In this document: positions 1 through 6,677 of the stretch, piece after piece | Layout of the letters: each line of letters begins with the position of its first letter | Numbering within the stretch: the first letter of the stretch is position 1 | Assembly (NCBI GenBank): GCA_003249035.1 | Contig: QBMK01000007.1 | Location: forward strand, 1 to 64,000 | Source of the DNA: Pseudanabaena sp. | GTDB lineage: Bacteria; Cyanobacteriota; Cyanobacteriia; Pseudanabaenales; Pseudanabaenaceae | Direction of reading: 5' to 3' | Length of the DNA stretch: 64,000 bases | The notes under the pieces: model-generated | The model's database searches: none | The model's input: the letters and a program-made list of their open reading frames with translations, nothing else | Told to the model about the DNA's origin: nothing | Position numbers and translations under genes: made by a program

Positions 1-18
1 TGGTACAACAAGAATATT

Positions 19-99
19 TTAAAGTCTTGGGTAAGTTCTTTGCCAGAAATCTCCTAATTCCTTGAGAGCTACATCTTTTGTTGAGATCGCTTGAACCAT
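19..99 (-). other. possible gene remnant at window edge
   Basis: A 26-codon reading frame runs leftward from an ATG at 97-99 and begins MVQAISTKDVALKEL. It stops at 19-21. The opening looks like the start of a real protein, and another frame stays open after it toward the window edge, so this may be the frameshifted 5' end of a gene lying mostly outside the window. I do not recognise the family. Confidence 0.2.
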
Positions 100-149
100 G
101 ATGAATTGTAGGTAGAAGTAATGATCTTAATAGTATTACAAAACCAAAA

Positions 150-245
150 TATCCAACGCGATCGCCCAATCACCCATCAAAAACTCGATCACTCCCTCAT
201 CCACCATAAAAAACACGATCGCCCAACAATCCCATGAGTTAGCAA
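150..245. repeat. HIP1-bearing degenerate repeat cluster 1
   Basis: Several imperfect units of about 25 bp appear, built around CGATCGCCCAATCACCC and separated by A-rich tracts. The same units recur at about 765-957, 1685-1815 and 2470-2530. They occupy the gaps between the toxin-antitoxin cassettes. They are not CRISPR, because neither the repeat nor the spacing is constant. Confidence 0.6.
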
Positions 246-303
246 GTCAATTTTGACGATCGCGTATTGAAAGGCTAAAATTGGATTATGTTATCAATAA
301 TTT

Positions 304-560
304 ATGAGAGAAATTCGATTTAGCGAACATTCTCAATTAAAAATAGATGTTTTAGCCAGTCGTGGCGTAATCATCGATCTCGATTTTATTGTTGAGACGG
401 TGCGCCAGATAAATTAGAAACTGGAGAAGAAGACAAACTGATAGCCCAAAAACGTTTAGACGAAAATTTATTACTTCGAGTTGTTTATCGGGACTTTGGC
501 TCGTTCATTTTAATTGTCACCCTTTATCCTGGTAGGAGATCTAGATATGAAAAAGATTAG
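304..560 (+). pseudogene. frameshifted DUF4258-type toxin-like gene
   Basis: The frame from ATG 304 reads MREIRFSEHSQLKIDVLASR and ends at TAG 415-417. From about 402 the next frame continues the same protein without a gap: APDKLETGEEDKL, then LRVVYRDFG, then the C-terminal signature TLYPGRRSRYEKD, ending at 558-560. Joined, they give about 85 residues, the usual length of DUF4258 proteins. One frameshift near 398-405 therefore breaks the gene, unless it is a sequencing error. The 3' end overlaps the start of the DUF2283 gene. DUF4258/DUF2283 pairs are predicted type II toxin-antitoxin modules. The toxin role is inferred from family context. Confidence 0.75.
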
Positions 561-741
561 CTGTAGCAAAGATGTTGATGCACTCTTGATTGAAATCTCT
601 AATGATGCGATCGCCTATGCAGAGGAAGATGGTCAAGTAATTTTGCATTATTCAGCAGACGACAAACTAGTTTTAGTTGAGATCTTAGATTTTCGCCGCT
701 TTATGTCTGAGGAATCTGTTGCTTCGATGTTTGCTGCTTGA
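547..741 (+). CDS. DUF2283 family protein, probable antitoxin
   Basis: This 64-residue acidic protein starts at ATG 547, which lies inside the last codons of the preceding DUF4258 frame, so translation was probably coupled. The family signature of alternating strands is visible in DALLIEISN, then QVILHYSADDKLVLVEILD, and a short C-terminal helix. DUF2283 proteins usually sit directly after DUF4258 genes and are thought to neutralise them. An upstream TTG would add 11 residues, but those overlap the partner's tail and are not family-like. The reading frame is intact although the partner is broken. Confidence 0.7.
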   Translation: MKKISCSKDVDALLIEISNDAIAYAEEDGQVILHYSADDKLVLVEILDFRRFMSEESVASMFAA

Positions 742-764
742 TCATTTTTTCAGGAAGCAATTGA

Positions 765-957
765 CACGATCACCAAATCACCCACACAAAACGCGATCGC
801 CCAATCATTAACAAAAAAGTACAACATGATCGCCAAATCACAAAAAAACACGATCGCCAATTCACCCACCCAAAAACACGATTACCCAATCACTCACCTC
901 ACTCAAAATGCGAACGCCCAATCATCCCCACCAAAACGCTATCGCCTAATCTCCTAA
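765..957. repeat. HIP1-bearing degenerate repeat cluster 2
   Basis: About seven imperfect copies of a unit like AAAACACGATCGCCCAATCA lie head to tail with variable A/C-rich linkers. Many copies have lost the GATCGC core, for example CGATTACC and CGAACGCC. The cluster fills the whole gap between the DUF2283 gene and the Doc gene, and no coding sequence is seen in it. Confidence 0.6.
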
Positions 958-1361
958 TCGTTAATAGGTTCGCTATTAATTTGCAGCCAACTTGCTAGTC
1001 TATTCATATCTTCTTCTTGTTTTCCAAAACTTGCGGCTAATTCTAGAAAAAAGATTGCTGCATCAGTCTCTGATGATATAAGTTCAATTCCATTAATTGC
1101 TAAGAATGTATAAACAGCGATCAGGGCAATTCTCTTATTACCATCAATAAAACAATGATTTTTTACTAGCCCATAGCCGTAAGATGCAGCTAGTTTGTAC
1201 AAAGTTATATCTTCTTCGTAATGATAGATATTTCTGGGCTTGAATAAAGTTGATTCCAAAGCGCCTTCATTCAAAATTCCCGCAGCGCCACCCGACTCGG
1301 CGATAATTTCATTATGTATAGCGCAAACGTCATGAGTTTCAAGTCAATAAGGTTCGATCAT
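954..1361 (-). pseudogene. doc: Doc/Fic family toxin with a nonsense codon
   Basis: Read from ATG 1359-1361 the frame is MIEPY, then TGA at 1344-1346, then LETHDVCAIHNEIIAESGG and onward to 954. Doc proteins commonly begin IEPxWL, so the TGA stands where Trp (TGG) is expected. The rest is a full death-on-curing domain with the Fic motif H-C-F-I-D-G-N-K-R, which in this family modifies protein targets such as EF-Tu. Without read-through, only a protein starting downstream (for example TTG 1274) could be made, lacking the first helix. The ATG overlaps the antitoxin stop by 4 bp (ATGA), a normal operon junction. Confidence 0.8.
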
Positions 1362-1579
1362 TTAGCCAACTCAATCAATGCGTTGTGATATTTCTTCATC
1401 CCCAGTCGGGCTACTTCCATCTTTTTTGCGAAATCAGGATCGTATGTTGAGATCTCATATCCAGAGGGAGTTTTCGTTGCAAAGAGATTATCACCATCAT
1501 CAACATTCATGCTGGCCGCCATTTCTTTTGGAATGATAACGCTTAGGGAGTTTCCTCTTTTTTTAACATTTAGAAGCAT
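1358..1579 (-). CDS. AbrB/MazE-type antitoxin of the Doc module
   Basis: This 73-residue protein starts MLLNVKKRGNSLSVIIPKEM, the swapped-hairpin SpoVT/AbrB DNA-binding fold, and continues with a polar tail (YDPDFAKKMEVARLGMKKYH) that would bind the toxin. I chose ATG 1577-1579 because the longer upstream frame runs through the HIP1 repeat cluster. Its stop overlaps the doc ATG by 4 bp. Family members bind their own promoter and neutralise Doc. The gene is intact while its toxin carries a stop codon. Confidence 0.75.
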   Translation of the reverse strand: MLLNVKKRGNSLSVIIPKEMAASMNVDDGDNLFATKTPSGYEISTYDPDFAKKMEVARLGMKKYHNALIELAK

Positions 1580-1684
1580 GGCTATTTTCTCAAGGAGATT
1601 ATGTTTAATCAACTTCTTGCTTGATGCTACCACAAATGTTGTAACATTCAACTTTTTTAAATCCTTTTTGGCAATAATCATCAA

Positions 1685-1815
1685 CATGATCGCCCAATCC
1701 CTCCCCAAAAACGCGATCGCCCAACCACTCAACATGAAAACACGATCGCCCAATTACCTCAAAAACACGATCGCCCAATCACCCGTCTCAAAAAGTACAA
1801 CGCTATCGCCCGTAG
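1685..1815. repeat. HIP1-bearing degenerate repeat cluster 3
   Basis: Four or five imperfect copies of the same ~25-bp unit (ACGCGATCGCCCAACCACTC, ACACGATCGCCCAATTACC and similar) lie between the divergently arranged Doc module and the next module. The promoters of both modules must lie within or next to this cluster. Confidence 0.6.
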
Positions 1816-1867
1816 TCATTGCGTTAAGATAGAATATTCAAGAGGATTGATTTGAAGAGGTACTTAG

Positions 1868-2149
1868 GTGAAAGCAAAAAGTATAAATAAGCGCATCACA
1901 GTGTCTTTACCCTCAGATGTTTTTAATAGTTTGCCCTCATGGGGGCGGGTAAATTGGTTGCGTGAAGCGATCGCGGAGAAGTTACAAAGAGAAAATCGAT
2001 TAGTTTTGAGTTCTGCTGAGTCTAAGGCAGTTGATCGCCTTGCTAAACCTATTAAGGAAGATGAGTGGGTAACGATGGGAACTCTAGATGAGGAGTTTGA
2101 TTTGGAACAGGTGAATAGGGCGATTAAGCTGCGTGGCTATACGCGCTAA
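1868..2149 (+). CDS. probable antitoxin, DNA-binding type
   Basis: This is a 93-residue protein with a GTG start at 1868. The N-terminus, KRITVSLPSDVFNSL, resembles a ribbon-helix-helix strand and helix. The C-terminal half is acidic (KEDEWVTMGTLDEEFDLEQV), as expected for a toxin-wrapping segment. The 3' end overlaps the downstream toxin frame by 17 bp, typical of a coupled antitoxin-toxin pair. I cannot assign a named antitoxin family. The role is inferred from size, layout and partner. Confidence 0.6.
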   Translation: MKAKSINKRITVSLPSDVFNSLPSWGRVNWLREAIAEKLQRENRLVLSSAESKAVDRLAKPIKEDEWVTMGTLDEEFDLEQVNRAIKLRGYTR

Positions 2150-2462
2150 GTATTTTTTGCATGTGCGTCCGCTTGTAATATCAGAAGATTTACCAATTTT
2201 GCCGATGGTTTTGAGGACTGATTTTGAGGGGTTATTTAAGCCGATTTTGCAGTCATGTCCTGATACTGGTGGGATTCTTAGTTGTCATAAGTTAAAGGGT
2301 GATTTGGGTGGTTATCATGCTTTGGAGATTCCCTTTGATGATGCGGAATATAGGCTTGTCTATCGGATTTTTTAAAAGCCTGCGCCGAAAAGGCTAAGGG
2401 TGATTAGTTTCGATATTCACGATCCTGCTTATGAGAAGGCGAAAAAAAGGGTAATGGGTTAA
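2133..2462 (+). pseudogene. RelE/ParE-type toxin with an in-frame stop
   Basis: The frame starts at GTG 2133 inside the antitoxin gene and reads a RelE/ParE-like protein (GGILSCHKLKGDLGGYHALE, then EYRLVYRIF) up to TAA 2373-2375. The same frame then continues for 28 codons, KPAPKRLRVISFDIHDPAYE to KKRVMG, ending at 2460-2462. That tail supplies the last strand and helix such toxins need. A single substitution creating TAA would explain the break. The truncated 80-residue product probably lacks activity, but this has not been tested. Confidence 0.65.
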
Positions 2463-2469
2463 GTTTGAT

Positions 2470-2530
2470 TGTATAAACTCGATCGCCCAATCACCCATAG
2501 AAACGCGATCGCTATAATCACCTGTCAAAC
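2470..2530. repeat. HIP1-bearing degenerate repeat cluster 4
   Basis: Two further units (CTCGATCGCCCAATCACCC and ACGCGATCGCTATAATCACC) lie between the third toxin remnant and the insertion sequence. Confidence 0.5.
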
Positions 2531-2577
2531 CAAAAGGCGATATCTTTATAACTTTCTTTGAATGACGTTAAACAGTA

Positions 2578-3624
2578 GACTTCATCGGAAATAAAGAGGA
2601 GACAAGACACTCTCATATTGCCCCATTGTTACACTAAAGTTAAGCAACCTTCCCATGTCTCATCGCAACCCTGAAATTGTGCAATCCAGAAGAAGTTTCC
2701 ATAACAACGTCAACATAATTCTCTTTCCGATTTCTAAAAGTATCATGGACAATGCGTGCTCTTTTCACACCACCAACGTGATGCTCTACAACAATTATTT
2801 GTTTAGAAATCTCTCGATTACTTTCTTTTTCCTCATCGGTTAACTCTCCACCACGAGGTTTCTTTTTCGGTTGCATAATTACCCCATCTGGCTTATAACC
2901 TTGGTATCCTGTGTCTTGCCATAACTTACTCCCATTGGGAAACTGATGTCCCTCGTCATCAGCAAGTTTCTTGTCGTGGCGTTTGCCCTCAACAGTTTCA
3001 CTGAGGTATATGACTTTGCCCCCTGCCATCCGTTCGGTGATGATATTGTTCTTCACCGTTGTCGTTTTTTTCTTGCCACTGTAGTGTTCGTCCCTTTTGA
3101 CTTTATCTTGAGGTCGATTGATTCGTCGTTCTGTACCATCAATCACGAACTCCAATTCTGGGCAATTTGCTAATACTTGCTCTAACTTGCTCGCTTTGCG
3201 CTCTGGCAAATGCTCTTCCTTACCTAAAGCTTGATTTAATATGACTGTTAACCGATGCACCCATAGGTTTGCCTGTGGTTGTCCTATCCCGAATAAAAAT
3301 CCCTGTACTTCTTGGGTCGGATATTGCCGAAAGTAGAACAAAATAAATAATATTTTGTCCCTAATTTCTTGCAGTTCGGCCTTTCGTCCTCTCCCATACT
3401 CTCGTTTTCTTTCACTAGCTTCAATGAAGTACTTATATATGTAGTCTTGCCATGCTTTCTCGAAGCTCGGTACTAAACCCTCGAACTCTGCCAAACTCAT
3501 TCCTGTCAAACTTTGTAAAATACGAGGTTTATTTTTTAGTTTGGCGTATGACAGCATTTTCTGACTTGCGTTTTTTTGGATTGAGCCTATTTTAGCAGCT
3601 TCTTTTGTTATTTCCGATGAAGTC
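2578..3624 (-). mobile_element. IS5-type insertion sequence, about 1.05 kb
   Basis: The ends are perfect inverted repeats starting GACTTCATCGGAAATAA at 2578-2594, with the complement at 3608-3624. TA flanks both ends and is consistent with a 2-bp TA target duplication. The single transposase gene lies inside, reading leftward. Both ends and the transposase are intact, so the element could still be mobile. It interrupts what looks like a MITE arm (see the repeat at 3626-3715). Confidence 0.8.
2640..3557 (-). CDS. IS5-family DDE transposase
   Basis: This 305-residue transposase has an N-terminal helix-turn-helix region (about residues 15-115, including RDKILFILFYFRQYPTQE) and a DDE_Tnp_4-like catalytic domain. 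The likely catalytic residues are D in ELEFVIDGTERRI (about 140), D in LWQDTGYQGY (about 218) and E in IIVVEHHVGGVKR (about 258). It catalyses cut-and-paste transposition of the surrounding element. Its length is normal for a single-ORF IS5-group enzyme, and it shows no stop or frameshift. Similarity to HARBI1-like transposases is family knowledge. No group name is assigned because I could not search ISfinder. Confidence 0.85.
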   Translation of the reverse strand: MLSYAKLKNKPRILQSLTGMSLAEFEGLVPSFEKAWQDYIYKYFIEASERKREYGRGRKAELQEIRDKILFILFYFRQYPTQEVQGFLFGIGQPQANLWVHRLTVILNQALGKEEHLPERKASKLEQVLANCPELEFVIDGTERRINRPQDKVKRDEHYSGKKKTTTVKNNIITERMAGGKVIYLSETVEGKRHDKKLADDEGHQFPNGSKLWQDTGYQGYKPDGVIMQPKKKPRGGELTDEEKESNREISKQIIVVEHHVGGVKRARIVHDTFRNRKENYVDVVMETSSGLHNFRVAMRHGKVA

Positions 3625-3625
3625 T

Positions 3626-3715
3626 ATTTAATAAAACCCAAAATTGGTTCGGCGGGCGAAGCCCGCCGAACCAATTTTGGGTTTTACATGCACTTGTTAT
3701 TTAATTTTCATTCCT
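3626..3715. repeat. MITE family A, copy 1 (interrupted by the IS)
   Basis: A long near-perfect palindrome centred on the loop at about 3659 has arms beginning TAAAACCCAAAATTGGTTCG. Beyond it lies a flank ending TCATTCCT at 3708-3715. Copy 2 at 16847-16946 is the same element in reverse orientation, with matching sequence outside the palindrome as well. The other outer arm is missing here. Instead the IS right end abuts TATTTAATAAAACCC, and GAATGACGTTAAACAG remains on the far side of the IS at 2560-2575. Confidence 0.7.
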
Positions 3716-3800
3716 TAGGACTTTAACTGACCATAACTGTAATGGTTTTGGGAAGAGTCCCTGCCATTGCAGTATCTTTAAGCGACATCTAAAATAAAAT

Positions 3801-6476
3801 GTGTGCATGGATATTATTCTTTGTCATGCTACAGCAGATTTTGACACCCTTGGGGCAGCCGTTGGTGCATCCCGACTTTATCAAGGGGCACGGATCGTCT
3901 TGACAGGCGGCACGCAAATGCCCGTCCGTGAATTTCTATCGCTGTATCGGGATGAATTCCCATTAATCGAAATGAGATCGGTACATCCTGAATCGATTCA
4001 ACGGCTAATTCTGGTTGACACCCAATTACCCAGCCAGTTGGGGAACGCGGCGAAATGGCTAGAGCAACCCAATGTAGAAATCCATGTTTACGATCATCAT
4101 CCCAGCAGCACCAAACCGAGCTTTCAGCCAACCCTGTGGTGTGTGGAAGCAGTTGGTTCTTCCTGCACCTTAATTGTCGAACAACTCCAAATACAGGCGA
4201 TCGCATTGACCCCTTTTGAAGTCACAGCAATGGCTTTAGGCTTGCATGTGGATACAGGTTCACTCACCTTTGAACATACAACTGCTAGGGATGCGATCGC
4301 TTTAGCATGGTTAATGCAACAGGGTGTGAACCTCCAAGTTCTCGCCAATTACATCGACTATGCCATGTCGCCTCTGATGCAGGAAGCATTATCGCAGGCA
4401 TTAGCAGAATTACCTGCCCATACGGAAACCATTGAAGGATATCGGATTGCTGTATGGGAACTTCAGTGCGAGCAGTTCGTGACAGGGCTGTCCAATGTGG
4501 TCGAGCATCTGATGGAATTGATCGAGGTAGACATTTTAATATTGGTGGCATTACAAGTCGATCGGATTAGCTTGATTGGGCGATCGCGTCACGAATTTGC
4601 CCAATTGCATACACTCATGCAACGCTATGGCGGCGGCGGTCATGCTTGGGCAGCCTCAGCGTCGTTGAAATTTTCTACAGGCGAGTCGTTTGATTTGGCA
4701 GGATTGATCGCCGAAATCAAACAAGTGTTACGCGATCGTCTTCCCAAAATCGTAACCGCCCTAGCAATGATGTCTTCCCCTGTTCGCACGATTCGCCCTG
4801 ATACCACCATCAATGATGCCCAGCGGATTTTGCTGCGCTATGGACATTCGGGCTTATCAGTGGTGGACGAACAGGAGCGACTGGTCGGCGTGATTTCTCG
4901 CCGAGATTTGGATATAGCTCTACATCATGGGTTTGGACATGCGCCCGTCAAAGGCTATATGGCGACCACCGTAAGATACATCAACCCCGAAACCCCCTTA
5001 GCCGAAATCCAAGAACTAATGCTGAAGTGGGATATTGGACGCTTGCCTGTTGTCGATCGCGGTAATCTAGTGGGCATTGTCACCCGTACAGATGTATTGC
5101 GGCACATACACCGTCTTACGCCTGAGCCAAAAATATCCCAAGTTCGCGATCGCTTGCAAGTGCAACTACACAAATTGCTCACGCCCCGATATTGGGATAT
5201 TTTGCACCGTGCAGCACAAGAAGCCGATCGCCTGAATCTCCAACTGTATTTAGTAGGCGGCACGGTGCGAGACTTTTTGTTAAATCTGGCAACGGACGAT
5301 CTGGATTTGGTGGTGGATGGTAATCATCCACTCGTTATCAACGGCGAAGAAGCCGAAGGCTGGGGCGTAAAACTAGCCAGATCGCTGCAAGCAATCTATC
5401 CAGACACCAAACTAGAAATTCACGGAAAATTTCAAACCGCCGCACTCACTTGGTCTGATGGACTGTGGATTGATATTGCCACGGCTCGCACTGAATTCTA
5501 TCCCTATCCTGCTGCCTTGCCCGAAGTTGCAGCAAGTTCTATTCAACAGGATCTTTATCGCCGAGACTTTACAATTAATGCCCTCGCCCTACATTTGAAT
5601 GGTTCTCAGTCAGGACAAATTCTTGATTTCTTTGGTGGTTTAGAAGACATAGAAAATCGCACAATTCGCGTATTACATCCCAATAGCTTTATCGAAGATC
5701 CGACAAGAATTATCCGAGCTGTGAGGTTTGCGGTGCGTTTGGGCTTCCAGATTGATGAGCGAACAAGGGAATATGCTCAATCTGCTAGTCATCTAGTGCA
5801 AGGCTATAGCCTTAGAGGAATCTGGTCATATCAAAATACACGACTTAAACAAGAGTTCCGTTATGTACTAACAGCCACTTATTGGGCACAGGCGCTATAT
5901 CAACTTGACGAATTAGGTGCACTGCAATACTTACATCCCCATTTAACAGTTACACCTAAACTCATCCAACAGTTGCAAAGAGTGGGAGCATGGCACTTCC
6001 ATTTTGCGCATATCTATAAAGAAATCGATTGCCATCATATCTGGCAAGTACGGCTCGAACTGATGATTGCATTCTTTGAGGATTCTGTAGAGATTGCCAA
6101 AAGATTGCATTTTAATCAAGTAGGACTAAATCGATTAGAAAATTTTCGGGCTTTGGGCGATCGCATCCTACCTCAACTCATTGCCAAGCCATCAGCCAGT
6201 CAAGTTGTAAAGTTATTGGAGGGGATAAGTGTGACTGAAGTGATTATGGTTGCCGCGATCTTAACTGCCGATCTTCGCAAAGTGTTATATCGTTATCTTA
6301 ACGAATGGAACTTAATCAAAATGCCTCTGGGTGGTCATGAACTCAAGATTATGGGGTATAAACCAGGTAAGCAGTATCAAACCATTCTTAATTCTTTACG
6401 CGATCGGGTTTTAGATGGCGAAGTTACCACATTGACTGAAGCAGAAATATTTGTCAAGAAGGAATTTCCCCTTTAG
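3801..6476 (+). CDS. DHH-CBS-CCA-adding nucleotidyltransferase fusion
   Basis: This 891-residue protein has four parts in order. A DHH phosphoesterase (about 1-200) carries DFDT and DHHP metal motifs. A DHHA1-like segment has GGGGHAWAAS (about 275). Two CBS domains (about 315-430) likely bind adenine nucleotides. A class II CCA-adding/poly(A) polymerase core and neck (about 465-891) has LVGGTVRDFLL, the DLDLVVDG catalytic DxD, RRDFTINALA and DPTRIIRAVRF. The C-terminal half would add CCA or part of it to tRNA 3' ends. Cyanobacteria commonly carry this fusion, and the role of the DHH half is not known to me. Starts at GTG 3801 and ATG 3807 are both possible. Confidence 0.9.
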   Translation: MCMDIILCHATADFDTLGAAVGASRLYQGARIVLTGGTQMPVREFLSLYRDEFPLIEMRSVHPESIQRLILVDTQLPSQLGNAAKWLEQPNVEIHVYDHHPSSTKPSFQPTLWCVEAVGSSCTLIVEQLQIQAIALTPFEVTAMALGLHVDTGSLTFEHTTARDAIALAWLMQQGVNLQVLANYIDYAMSPLMQEALSQALAELPAHTETIEGYRIAVWELQCEQFVTGLSNVVEHLMELIEVDILILVALQVDRISLIGRSRHEFAQLHTLMQRYGGGGHAWAASASLKFSTGESFDLAGLIAEIKQVLRDRLPKIVTALAMMSSPVRTIRPDTTINDAQRILLRYGHSGLSVVDEQERLVGVISRRDLDIALHHGFGHAPVKGYMATTVRYINPETPLAEIQELMLKWDIGRLPVVDRGNLVGIVTRTDVLRHIHRLTPEPKISQVRDRLQVQLHKLLTPRYWDILHRAAQEADRLNLQLYLVGGTVRDFLLNLATDDLDLVVDGNHPLVINGEEAEGWGVKLARSLQAIYPDTKLEIHGKFQTAALTWSDGLWIDIATARTEFYPYPAALPEVAASSIQQDLYRRDFTINALALHLNGSQSGQILDFFGGLEDIENRTIRVLHPNSFIEDPTRIIRAVRFAVRLGFQIDERTREYAQSASHLVQGYSLRGIWSYQNTRLKQEFRYVLTATYWAQALYQLDELGALQYLHPHLTVTPKLIQQLQRVGAWHFHFAHIYKEIDCHHIWQVRLELMIAFFEDSVEIAKRLHFNQVGLNRLENFRALGDRILPQLIAKPSASQVVKLLEGISVTEVIMVAAILTADLRKVLYRYLNEWNLIKMPLGGHELKIMGYKPGKQYQTILNSLRDRVLDGEVTTLTEAEIFVKKEFPL

Positions 6477-6537
6477 CATTTTGTAAAAAATCTACGCCAT
6501 TCCCAATTTTTAGTTTTCAGTCAGGAGGTATTTAGTT

Positions 6538-6603
6538 ATGCCTGAACAAAAATATAACTTTGAAACATCACCCGAACTGACAAAATTAGCAGGATCGCAT
6601 TGA
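6538..6603 (+). other. 21-codon ORF with strong RBS, possible remnant
   Basis: CAGGAGGT sits 8 bases before ATG 6538, one of the best ribosome-binding sites in the window. The frame reads MPEQKYNFETSPELTKLAG and soon stops at 6601-6603. The +1 frame then stays open to 6670 (QDRIDSEIHCVTLFQ), so this is either a tiny gene or a small frameshifted one. I do not recognise the product. Confidence 0.3.
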
Positions 6604-6677
6604 CTCTGAAATTCATTGCGTTACTCTGTTCCAAACATCTAGAGATTTCCCTTCATTCTTCGCTTTTTAGGACTAAC

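Noticed and set aside
1344-1346. TGA read as tryptophan (alternative code), since the decayed gene at 31049 also has TGA where Trp would fit
   Set aside because: Many clearly intact genes here end in TGA (for example at 39114-39116 and 60778-60780), so TGA is a normal stop.
150-2530. HIP1-bearing repeat clusters as a CRISPR array
   Set aside because: Neither the repeat sequence nor the spacer length is constant, and no cas gene is present.
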